Source: Anaerolineaceae bacterium (GTDB lineage Bacteria > Chloroflexota > Anaerolineae > Anaerolineales > Anaerolineaceae). Taken from it: a stretch of 15,113 nt of DNA. Under the pieces are notes generated by a model. It saw nothing but the letters and a program-made list of their open reading frames with translations. It did not search any database and was not told the DNA's origin. The position numbers and the translations under genes are program-made. Location of the stretch: assembly GCA_028714615.1 (NCBI GenBank), contig JAQTMA010000096.1, positions 1-15,113 of the forward strand, read 5' to 3'. Of the stretch, positions 6,258 through 13,009 are shown in pieces; the first letter of the stretch is position 1, and each line of letters begins with the position of its first letter.

Positions 6258-7232
6258 TCAGAAGCGATCAATACCAGCAAGCCGGGTCGCGATGTTCCCG
6301 CCCAGCACCTGCTGAATTGCGATTTCTGGATAACCTTGTTTTCGCAAACGCGTTTGGATCTGTCCAGGCAGGCTGGCCAGGCCCGGACCGCCTCCCAGAT
6401 GATGGTAAGCGGCTGGTTCGGCCATATCCGTTGCCAGGGCCATGCGGTGGGAGAGACCTTTCTCCATCATTTGGTCAATCAGGGGCCAAAGGTTTTTCTC
6501 AGGCAGGTATTTGGGCCGGTAGAAGGTATCGTATTCGAGCAAAACTCCGGCTTGAGCGAGCTCACCATGCAAACCAAAATCGGCGCGTTTATCCATGTGA
6601 CATAATACCAACCGGATGGGTGGCACTCCTGCGGTTTCAAAGTACGTGACTGCCTGTTCGGCCAAAGCACCTTTTTCGGTATGGATTTCAATGACCGCCC
6701 CAGTTTTAACCCCGGCGGAAGCTGCCCCTTCCAGCAGAGCAAGGCGATTATTTTCCCAGGCGGCTTCTAATGCGATCTTTATAAAACCTGCCCGTACCGG
6801 TGCACTCTCGGGCGGCGACTCCGCTAATCGATGATCCAGGTCGCCCACCATGAGGTCGGCGATGACTTGCGCGTCGGATTGCCACAGCCAATGGCCCAGT
6901 GGGTAGTATTTCTCAAGGTGGAAACCTGTGCAAGCGATGATGTGCACGCCGCTGGTTCGGGCAAGATCGGCCATTGCCTGCCCATTTCGGCCGCACATGC
7001 CCGGCTGGCAATCCAGGATAGCGCTTCCGCCGGCTTGCCGGTACTCGCACAGCTCTGATAGAATGCCAGTGCGCTGGTTCAGTACCGGGCTGTGGGGATC
7101 GGCCCCTTCTACGGTATCGATCCAGACGTGATTGTGGGCATCGGTGACACCCAACTGATCATATTCGACAGGTCCGAGTACTGTCATGATGGGGCGCGCA
7201 GCCATATCGTTGGGAGCAAATGCACCAGTCAT
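6258..7232 (-). CDS. Phosphotriesterase-family hydrolase, probable sugar lactonase
   Basis: This is a 324-residue amidohydrolase of the phosphotriesterase (PTE) family with a binuclear metal site in a TIM barrel. The ligands by motif are H33 and H35 (TDAHNH), the bridging Lys152 (GFIKIALE), H184 (IEIHTEKG), H212 (LVLCHMD) and D269 (LATDMA). Characterised relatives hydrolyse lactones, including phosphorylated sugar lactones. With two upstream dehydrogenases that could make a lactone or a cyclic diketone, a ring-opening role is likely, but the substrate is not known. The ATG at 7232 directly follows the TAA of the upstream dehydrogenase, and no clear ribosome-binding site is visible, so translation is probably coupled. 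Starts at Met10 or Met16 are also possible, and the family typically begins near the TVLGPV segment. Confidence 0.85.
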   Translation of the reverse strand: MTGAFAPNDMAARPIMTVLGPVEYDQLGVTDAHNHVWIDTVEGADPHSPVLNQRTGILSELCEYRQAGGSAILDCQPGMCGRNGQAMADLARTSGVHIIACTGFHLEKYYPLGHWLWQSDAQVIADLMVGDLDHRLAESPPESAPVRAGFIKIALEAAWENNRLALLEGAASAGVKTGAVIEIHTEKGALAEQAVTYFETAGVPPIRLVLCHMDKRADFGLHGELAQAGVLLEYDTFYRPKYLPEKNLWPLIDQMMEKGLSHRMALATDMAEPAAYHHLGGGPGLASLPGQIQTRLRKQGYPEIAIQQVLGGNIATRLAGIDRF

Positions 7233-8276
7233 TTACGGTTCGAGCACGATTTTGAGTGATTTGCGATCCTCCGCGGCAGAAAATGCTGGAATCGCATCGC
7301 GTAAGGGAAAGCGTTGGCTGACCAGCTCACTTAAGTCAATCAGGCCGGAGTTGACGATCTCGGTAGCCTGCCAGCAATCCGCGGTGCTGCAGGCGGTGGT
7401 GGCGGTGATCACCAGCTCTTTGTAATGCACCAGGTTTGAATCAAACTGAATTGTCGGAGAATTCTTGGGGAGGCCGCCAAAGAAGTTGATCCGGCCACCG
7501 GTGGCCGCCAGATCTAAAGCGCTCTCTTGAGCGGCGTGTACCGGAGCGGCAACGATGATCACGTCAGCTCCCCTTCCGCCAGACTCTTCATTCAGAACAC
7601 CTCGCAGGTTCTCATGGGTTGGATTAACCACGACGTCGGCGCCCAAGCGCTTTGCCTGGGAAGCCCGATCCTGCATTTGCTCGCTGACGATGACTCTTCC
7701 CGCGCCACGCACTTTCGCCAGTTTGGTATGCATCACCCCAATCGGGCCGGCTCCAATGACGAGCACAATTTCACCTGGTTGGATGTGCAGCGCATTTTGG
7801 CCGCGCAAGACGCAAGCAAAAGGCTCCATCAGCGCCGCTACCGCAGGGTCCACGCTTTCACTGACCGCGATCACGTTTCCTTGTTGTATACCGTTGGCTG
7901 GGACGCGCAAGTACTCCGCAAAACCGCCGTCCATCGTCACGCCGATGGCGCCATAATTCGCACAGCGGTTGTTGTTTCCGCTGATACACTGCCGGCATTG
8001 TCCACAACCCATATTGGGAGCAACGAAAACCCGCTGGCTGGTGGAAAGGCCGATAACTCCTGCACCTACCTCTACGATCTTACCGACCACCTCATGCCCG
8101 GGGATACGAACCGTGCCATCCGGGTACATACGGTGATTGCCATGGAATATCCGCAGATCCGTACCACATATACTGGCATCCAGAACCTTAACCAGTATTT
8201 CGCCAGGGGCAATTTTCGGGACCGGGACTTCTTCCACCCGAAGGTCATTGGGACCGTGATACACTGCTGCTAACAT
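7233..8276 (-). CDS. Zinc-dependent medium-chain alcohol/polyol dehydrogenase
   Basis: This 347-residue MDR-superfamily dehydrogenase is of the sorbitol/threonine dehydrogenase type. Catalytic zinc ligands are C37 (ICGTD), H61 with E62 (PGHE) and probably E151 (LMEPFACVLRG). The structural zinc lobe is complete with C91, C94, C97 and C105. The nucleotide loop is GAGPIG (175-180), and E199 at the end of the second strand suggests NAD rather than NADP. It would oxidise a secondary alcohol of a sugar, polyol or cyclitol. The ATG at 8276 has a GGAG five bases upstream. The gene follows the Gfo/Idh/MocA gene by 22 bp and abuts the hydrolase gene (TAA then ATG with no gap), implying that the three act in succession. 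The exact substrate cannot be read from the sequence. Confidence 0.88.
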   Translation of the reverse strand: MLAAVYHGPNDLRVEEVPVPKIAPGEILVKVLDASICGTDLRIFHGNHRMYPDGTVRIPGHEVVGKIVEVGAGVIGLSTSQRVFVAPNMGCGQCRQCISGNNNRCANYGAIGVTMDGGFAEYLRVPANGIQQGNVIAVSESVDPAVAALMEPFACVLRGQNALHIQPGEIVLVIGAGPIGVMHTKLAKVRGAGRVIVSEQMQDRASQAKRLGADVVVNPTHENLRGVLNEESGGRGADVIIVAAPVHAAQESALDLAATGGRINFFGGLPKNSPTIQFDSNLVHYKELVITATTACSTADCWQATEIVNSGLIDLSELVSQRFPLRDAIPAFSAAEDRKSLKIVLEP

Positions 8277-8298
8277 GTTCGCTCCGTTCTCTACTGCA

Positions 8299-9336
8299 TT
8301 ATAGGCTCAGGATTTCTTTCAGGGTAACCGGACGTTGTTCCAGGAAGGATTTAGTCCCGGCTAAAACACCGGCGACCGCCCAACGACCTTCGTCGCCGCC
8401 GGCCAGGGGTTTGGCGTCCTTTTGAATGCAATCGATGAAATGCTCCATCTCGTTGATGTATCCCCACTCAAAACGCTCCGGCCAGGTGCGGAATATGGGG
8501 GTGATCAAGCCCTGGTCGCGACTCGTGCAAACGACCACCGCTTGTCCTTTGAGCTCGCCGATCTGCATGATTCCTTTTTCGCCGATGATCTCTACCCGGG
8601 CGTCGTACCCATACCCGCAGGGACAAACTCCCGAGATCAATCCCAAGCCGCCGCTTTCGAATTTGATATTGACCAGCACGTTGTCGTAAAAGTTGGGAGT
8701 ATCCACGTTGTTGGCAGCTCCCTTGAAGTTCGCCACTTCTGTGTAAACCCGCTCGTGATTCGATCCCATCAACCAGCGGGTGGTATCCCAATCATGGCTG
8801 TTGACTTCCGCCAGCATGCCATTGGACGTGCGTAAATCGCGCGCCCAGGGCGGCGGTAGACCCGGGCCGTGGGTGTTGGATTTGATCATCATCGGCTGGC
8901 CGATTTCCCCAGCCTGGATCCTCTGCGCAGCGGCCACAAACTCGGGATCAAAGCGCCGCATAAAACCTAGTTGCAATAAAACTCCATTGGCTGCAGTAAC
9001 CCGGATGATCTCATCACATTCCGCCAGGTTTAGGGCCATCGGCTTTTCCAGGAACACGTGTTTCCCATGTTCTGCAGCCAGGGCAGTAAGAGGAAGGTGG
9101 GTTGGGGTTGGCGTGGTGATGACAACGGCATCAAAATCCACTTTGTCGAGTGCCATTTCTAATCGTTCAAACTGGACATCAATTCCAAATTCTGTCGCGG
9201 TCTCATTGCGCACTACGTCCATTGGATCGACCAGCGCCACAACCTTGCCACCCGGCACGTGCCGCAAAATGGCGCGCGAATGGTTTTTCCCCACTCGCCC
9301 GGCGCCGATCATACAAATACGAACCTGACCTTTCAA
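8299..9336 (-). CDS. Gfo/Idh/MocA-family oxidoreductase (inositol dehydrogenase-like)
   Basis: This is a 345-residue NAD(P)-dependent oxidoreductase. The N-terminal Rossmann domain has GAGRVG (11-16) and an acidic D38 (ALVDPM), which favours NAD. The catalytic motif EKPMA has K98. The C-terminal alpha/beta domain carries GFMRRFDPEF (124-133) and the active-site segment EVNSHDWD with H181. The position four residues before the His, Asp in Bacillus myo-inositol 2-dehydrogenase, is Glu177 here. The family includes inositol, scyllo-inositol and glucose-type dehydrogenases, so an inositol or aldose substrate is plausible. The start is a TTG at 9334-9336, supported by AAGGAG at 9343-9348 with six-base spacing; no ATG start is available nearby. 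It lies 71 bp after the kinase gene and 22 bp before the zinc dehydrogenase gene. Confidence 0.88.
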   Translation of the reverse strand: MKGQVRICMIGAGRVGKNHSRAILRHVPGGKVVALVDPMDVVRNETATEFGIDVQFERLEMALDKVDFDAVVITTPTPTHLPLTALAAEHGKHVFLEKPMALNLAECDEIIRVTAANGVLLQLGFMRRFDPEFVAAAQRIQAGEIGQPMMIKSNTHGPGLPPPWARDLRTSNGMLAEVNSHDWDTTRWLMGSNHERVYTEVANFKGAANNVDTPNFYDNVLVNIKFESGGLGLISGVCPCGYGYDARVEIIGEKGIMQIGELKGQAVVVCTSRDQGLITPIFRTWPERFEWGYINEMEHFIDCIQKDAKPLAGGDEGRWAVAGVLAGTKSFLEQRPVTLKEILSL

Positions 9337-9342
9337 GATGCT

Positions 9343-9348
9343 CTCCTT
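9343..9348 (-). promoter_or_regulatory. Strong ribosome-binding site for a TTG start
   Basis: AAGGAG on the minus strand lies six bases before the TTG at 9336 that begins the Gfo/Idh/MocA gene. This fixes the unusual start codon, as no in-frame ATG lies near it. Confidence 0.7.
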
Positions 9349-9407
9349 TGTGAATACTCTGTTTTGTTCGTGGCTCGCCCAGGGTTACAGTGGGAGATCG
9401 CCCGGAA

Positions 9408-10940
9408 TCAGTTGCGATAAAACTCGTTCAGCATTTGCTGCATGCGGATGTATTTCTCAACCAACGGTTGGTAGATGCGCTGGTTTCCAGCGTCCGGCAG
9501 CAGGGCAGTTTTTTCTCCGAGAGCGGTTTCTGTGGCGTGATTGGCAAGGTTGGTGATCAATCCGGCGGCGCGTCCGGCAATCATGGCTGCTCCCCAGGTC
9601 CCGAATTCATTCCCTTTCAGCCGCCGGTAGGGGACGCTGAGTACGTCTGCTTTGATTTGATTCCAGACCGTACTGTTCGCGCCTCCGCCCACCACCCGGG
9701 CTTCGACGAACGGAATATCTGGCAATAACTCGCGCAATATGCCCAAATAGTACGCATACTCAAAAGCGACGCTTTCGAGGATCGAACGAAAGAAATGGGC
9801 TTGTGTATGCGACCACGATGCGCCAATCCATGCGCCCCGCATTTGCGGGCTGGCCGGGCAGATTCGCCCGCCAAGGTGGGGAGAAAAGAATAATCCATCT
9901 GAGCCAGGCGCAATCGTAGATGCCAATTCGGTCATATGGTCGTACAGGTCTTCCTCCAGGGGTTGTCTCTTTCCATGGAAGGTATGAAAGAATTGGTCGC
10001 GGAACCAGCGTAGAGCGATGCCGCCTCCGGCAATATAGGCAAGCGGGTTCCACAACCCAGGAATAACAGACCGCATGGTCAATAATGCCCGGTTGCGGGT
10101 GTCAGCGACAAAGGTATCCGTGCATCCCGCCAGGACCGCCGCCGTTCCGGCCACGTCGAACACCATCCCCGGACGGACGATGCCGGCGCCGAGCGCATTG
10201 GCGGCGGTGTCCCCGGCGCCTGCCGCAATCAAGGTCCCCTCTGCGAGACCAAAATCTTTGGCGGATCGTTGCCTCACTTCCCCTATCACGTGCCAGGGGG
10301 ATATGATTTCGGGCAGCTTATCCATATCCAGGTCGAAGGTTTGACATAATTCCTGCGACCAGGTTCCCTTCATAGCGTCCGAGAAAGCCGAGAAATGGAT
10401 ATAGGTGTAGTCGATGAAGGCCTGGCTGGCTTTCAGCTCCGCCATGCGCCCGGCCACATAGGTCCCCGGCATAACAAACTTGGCGGTGCGGTGGTAAAGG
10501 TCAGGTTGCTCGTGTTTCCACCACAGCATTTTGGGGCCATGATCGCAGGTGGGTGGGCAGCCTGTCAGTATTGTGACCCGTTCGCCAGCTTCTTTGTCCA
10601 TCCACTCGATAAACGGCTGGCAACGCATGTCCAACCAGGAATCAAAGCGAGTAACCGTATTGAAATCTTCGTCAATCGATCCTACTCCTGCCATCTGCGA
10701 ATCAAAGGCAATGGCAGCGATATCCTGGGGATCTACCGAACTCTGATCGATGCAGCGCCGTACGGTCACAGCCGCCGTGCGGTAAAAATCCTCGTTTTCT
10801 TGTTCCACGACCCCAGGTTTTGGGTAGTAGAGGGGAACTTCCACACAGGCCTGAGAGATTAACGCGCCATCGATCTGGTAAAGGGCAGCTTTTGTCCCGC
10901 TCGTACCGAGATCGACGCCGATCAGGTATTTCTTGATCAT
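9408..10940 (-). CDS. FGGY-family carbohydrate kinase (xylulokinase-like)
   Basis: This 510-residue cytoplasmic sugar kinase has two actin-like ATPase domains. The N-terminal phosphate-1 motif is GVDLGTSGTK (8-17). The SQMAG segment (81-85) and FDSWLDMRC (99-107) correspond to the sugar-binding region of xylulokinase-type proteins. The likely catalytic Asp is D244 in GAGDTAANALGAG, with an adenosine-binding GGGANS at 418-423. FGGY kinases phosphorylate ketoses, polyols or sugar acids, and the specific substrate cannot be assigned here. The ATG at 10940 is chosen because GGAG (10947-10950) is six bases upstream; a TTG two codons earlier overlaps that spacing. It is the first enzyme gene after gntR, with a 154-bp gap in which I could not find a convincing separate promoter. 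Cotranscription with gntR is therefore likely. Confidence 0.9.
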   Translation of the reverse strand: MIKKYLIGVDLGTSGTKAALYQIDGALISQACVEVPLYYPKPGVVEQENEDFYRTAAVTVRRCIDQSSVDPQDIAAIAFDSQMAGVGSIDEDFNTVTRFDSWLDMRCQPFIEWMDKEAGERVTILTGCPPTCDHGPKMLWWKHEQPDLYHRTAKFVMPGTYVAGRMAELKASQAFIDYTYIHFSAFSDAMKGTWSQELCQTFDLDMDKLPEIISPWHVIGEVRQRSAKDFGLAEGTLIAAGAGDTAANALGAGIVRPGMVFDVAGTAAVLAGCTDTFVADTRNRALLTMRSVIPGLWNPLAYIAGGGIALRWFRDQFFHTFHGKRQPLEEDLYDHMTELASTIAPGSDGLFFSPHLGGRICPASPQMRGAWIGASWSHTQAHFFRSILESVAFEYAYYLGILRELLPDIPFVEARVVGGGANSTVWNQIKADVLSVPYRRLKGNEFGTWGAAMIAGRAAGLITNLANHATETALGEKTALLPDAGNQRIYQPLVEKYIRMQQMLNEFYRN

Positions 10941-11094
10941 CAGCAACTCCGAAAATGGGTGGACGAACCGCGCTGAATGGTTGGAGATCTTGCTTCTGCT
11001 ACAGTCGACAAGGACGAGCCGCGGGGATTACGTATCTTCCAGTTGGCCCAGAGGAGTAGCTCCCGCTGTGTGTCGCTGCTGGCTTGAGCAGTAC

Positions 11095-11922
11095 TTAGGT
11101 CCGATAATTCTCTTCAGCTAAATTAGGGATGCCGGTAAAAGAGGAACTAAGTTCTTGATTGGTCAGTTTTTCTTCGCGGACACGGAACAGTTCTACTTCG
11201 AATTGGGAGCGGTCTCCCCGGTGTAGGGCGTGATAGTATTCAATCGGCTGGCCATCTTCTGCAAAGCTGACACTATCGAGCATCAGCAAGGGGGCGCCGC
11301 GATCGATGCCAAGTAAGCTGGCTTCCGTTTCGTTAGCCAGGACAGCCTCAATATAGCGGCGACCGCGCGCTAAGAATATCCCGGCCTCTTTTTCGAGGTA
11401 CTCGTATAGTGAGCGATTGGTCAGGTCGACCGTTGCGAGCGCTGGGCATACAGAATAAGGCACGTAAGAAGTGACCATTTGGATGGGTTCATCCTTGATG
11501 AATCTTAATCGTTGAATTTCGATGACCTCGACTCCCGGTTGAATGTTCAGGAAATGGGCTACCTTTTCGTTCACGGGGGTCACTTGTTGGCGCAGGACTT
11601 TCGTTACCGGTTTTAATCCGCGTTCGACCATATCCTGGTAAAACCCGGTGAGTTTTTGAATCAAACCCTCCCGAATCTTGGGTTCGGATATAAACGTGCC
11701 TTTCCCTTTACGCCGGGTGATGACGCCGGCCAGTTCCAATTCGCGCAGCGCCTGGCGCACCACTGTCCGGCTAACGTTGTATTGCTCACATAAATCTTGC
11801 TCTCCCGGAATTTGGTCACCGGGAAGCCAGAGTTTCCCTTGGATCTGGTCTTTGAGGAGGTCGATTAGCTGGAGATAATAGGGAATATGGCTTTCGAAAT
11901 CGATAGATCCGTTGGGTTTCAT
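11095..11922 (-). CDS. GntR-family transcriptional regulator (HutC/UTRA subfamily)
   Basis: This 275-residue protein has an N-terminal winged helix-turn-helix (about 13-80) with the hallmark segments IPYYLQL, PGDQIPGEQDL, NVSRTVVRQALREL and RRKGKGTFI. A C-terminal UTRA effector domain (about 95-250) ends with a HALHRGDRSQFEVEL segment. UTRA domains usually sense sugar phosphates or small metabolites and release DNA when bound. The frame is open to 12000, but the ATG at 11922 is the better start. It has GAGGA at 11927-11931, the wHTH begins a normal distance behind it, and the longer version would run through the promoter. It heads the catabolic operon and is divergent from the isomerase gene. 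A consensus promoter overlapped by two inverted repeats argues for autoregulation. Confidence 0.92.
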   Translation of the reverse strand: MKPNGSIDFESHIPYYLQLIDLLKDQIQGKLWLPGDQIPGEQDLCEQYNVSRTVVRQALRELELAGVITRRKGKGTFISEPKIREGLIQKLTGFYQDMVERGLKPVTKVLRQQVTPVNEKVAHFLNIQPGVEVIEIQRLRFIKDEPIQMVTSYVPYSVCPALATVDLTNRSLYEYLEKEAGIFLARGRRYIEAVLANETEASLLGIDRGAPLLMLDSVSFAEDGQPIEYYHALHRGDRSQFEVELFRVREEKLTNQELSSSFTGIPNLAEENYRT

Positions 11923-11948
11923 ATATTCCTCAGCGTAGGGAATAATTC

Positions 11949-11968
11949 TTGTAATCCTGTTATTACAA
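11949..11968. promoter_or_regulatory. Putative operator 1: inverted repeat over the gntR start site
   Basis: TTGTAAT-N6-ATTACAA is a perfect 7-bp inverted repeat covering the predicted transcription start (about 11965). Inside it lies TGT-N4-ACA (11958-11967), which fits the general GT-N4-AC core known for GntR-family sites. The centre is about 27-28 bp from the centre of the second repeat. Either the full repeat or the nested core could be the true site. Confidence 0.6.
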
Positions 11969-11971
11969 CTT

Positions 11972-12000
11972 ATTATAGGTAACTTTCCATTACCTGTCAA
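11972..12000 (-). promoter_or_regulatory. Consensus sigma70-type promoter of gntR
   Basis: On the minus strand the -35 is TTGACA (12000-11995), the spacer is exactly 17 bp, and the -10 is TATAAT (11977-11972). All twelve consensus bases are present. Transcription should start near 11965, leaving a leader of about 43 nt before the ATG at 11922. A promoter this strong for a regulator gene normally needs repression, which fits the inverted repeats on top of it. Confidence 0.85.
11977..11995. promoter_or_regulatory. Putative operator 2: inverted repeat in the promoter spacer
   Basis: AGGTAA-N7-TTACCT is a perfect 6-bp inverted repeat. It fills the 17-bp spacer between the -35 and -10 of the gntR promoter and adds one base at each end. 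Bound protein here would block RNA polymerase. It shares the inner core GTAA ... TTAC with the neighbouring repeat, which suggests one binding protein, most simply the adjacent GntR regulator. Confidence 0.6.
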
Positions 12001-12055
12001 TAGGATCAGTTCCCAACTTCTCGTAAATCCTTTGAATGCACCCTACCGATTCGGT

Positions 12056-12084
12056 TTGGCGATATTGGGACTGCTCATTATAAT
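12056..12084 (+). promoter_or_regulatory. Probable promoter of the isomerase/epimerase gene
   Basis: TTGGCG (12056-12061), a 17-bp spacer and a perfect TATAAT (12079-12084) read on the plus strand. The -35 matches four of six consensus bases. The start would be near 12091, giving a leader of about 49 nt. The gntR operators lie more than 60 bp upstream of this -35, so direct repression of this promoter is less obvious. An 11-bp repeat, AGTT-CCC-AACT at 12008-12018, lies between the two promoters. Confidence 0.55.
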
Positions 12085-12139
12085 TGGATTAGCCTGTCTT
12101 GATATAAGGCTCACTACCCGTGCGCAAAGGAGAATCCTG

Positions 12140-13000
12140 ATGAAAGTCGGAATTGACAGTTATTGCTACCACAGATTCTTTGGTGAAGTCTATCCTGATC
12201 AGAAGCCGCCCATAAAAAATTTGACCATGCAGGATTTCCTGAAGCGGGCCAAAGAACTGGATGTGGATGGTGTTTCCCTCGAATCGTGTTTCTTCCCCAC
12301 ATACGAAGATGCCTGGTTGAAAGACTTGAAATCTCAACTTGACGAATATGGTTTCGACCGGGTGTATGCCTGGGGGCATCCGGATGGCTTGGAGCGTGGA
12401 AAAAACCAGGCTGCCTATCAGGATATGCTTGCCAACATTCCTCGGGCGCACACCATCGGCGCGGAGGTCATGCGGGTAGTGGGCAGCAACAGTATGTTCC
12501 ATCACGAGCCCCATCAACCACAAATACAAGCCCTGGCGGTTTTATTGAAACAAGCTGTGAAAGTCGCTCACGACAATGAGATAAAGTTGGCGATTGAGAA
12601 CCATATCGACTTTACGGCAACCGAGATTCTCCAGTTACTCGAAAGTGTCGACTCGGAATACCTTGGCGTCAATTTCGACAGCGGGAACTTGTTGCGACTG
12701 TTGGATGACCCGATCCTGGGGATGGAAAAACTGGCGCCCTACGTTTATGCCACTCATATCAAAGACCTGATGCCTGACAAAAACGCCTCTCCGACGGATT
12801 GGTTCTTCTTCGCTGGCGTCCCGGTGGGCAGGGGTTTGATTGATAACCAAAGAATTGCCCAAATATTAGCGAACGCCAATTTCAATGGTTTCATGGCCGT
12901 CGAAGTCGACCACCCGCACACAGACTGGGTGGATTGCGAAGATGAAATTGTCTCCATCAGCATCAAGGAATTGAAGCGGATTGCAGCATCCTTGAATTGA
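12140..13000 (+). CDS. Sugar-phosphate isomerase/epimerase-like TIM-barrel protein
   Basis: This is a 286-residue protein of the xylose isomerase-like TIM-barrel superfamily, which holds epimerases, isomerases and dehydratases of sugars, keto-sugars and inosose. The metal-ligand positions expected at the barrel mouth are visible: E153 (LAIENH), D180 (VNFDSGN), H206 (THIKD) and E255 (AVEVDHP), followed by the segment pointing into the active site. The ATG at 12140 has AAGGAG (12127-12132) seven bases upstream. The in-frame extension to 12032 (beginning MNAPYRFGLAILGL) would cross the promoter and is rejected. The gene is divergent from gntR, so it probably belongs to the same regulon and supplies an epimerisation or isomerisation step. 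It ends 9 bp from the converging flavoprotein gene. Confidence 0.85.
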   Translation: MKVGIDSYCYHRFFGEVYPDQKPPIKNLTMQDFLKRAKELDVDGVSLESCFFPTYEDAWLKDLKSQLDEYGFDRVYAWGHPDGLERGKNQAAYQDMLANIPRAHTIGAEVMRVVGSNSMFHHEPHQPQIQALAVLLKQAVKVAHDNEIKLAIENHIDFTATEILQLLESVDSEYLGVNFDSGNLLRLLDDPILGMEKLAPYVYATHIKDLMPDKNASPTDWFFFAGVPVGRGLIDNQRIAQILANANFNGFMAVEVDHPHTDWVDCEDEIVSISIKELKRIAASLN

Positions 13001-13009
13001 GACGCCTTT

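Noticed and set aside
7527..8273. A 248-codon open frame on the plus strand
   Set aside because: It lies wholly opposite the zinc dehydrogenase gene, has no ribosome-binding site or recognisable domain, and is a codon-bias shadow.
10941..11094. Separate promoter or operator before the kinase gene
   Set aside because: I found no -35/-10 pair with sensible spacing and no copy of the gntR repeats; only a tiny GGAG-N3-CTCC stem is present.
11923..12000. Longer N-terminus for the GntR regulator
   Set aside because: The extension runs across its own -10, -35 and operators; the ATG at 11922 has a good ribosome-binding site.
12032..12139. Longer N-terminus for the isomerase with a hydrophobic stretch resembling a membrane anchor
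   Set aside because: It spans the predicted promoter and has no ribosome-binding site, while the ATG at 12140 has AAGGAG at ideal spacing and starts exactly at the first barrel strand.
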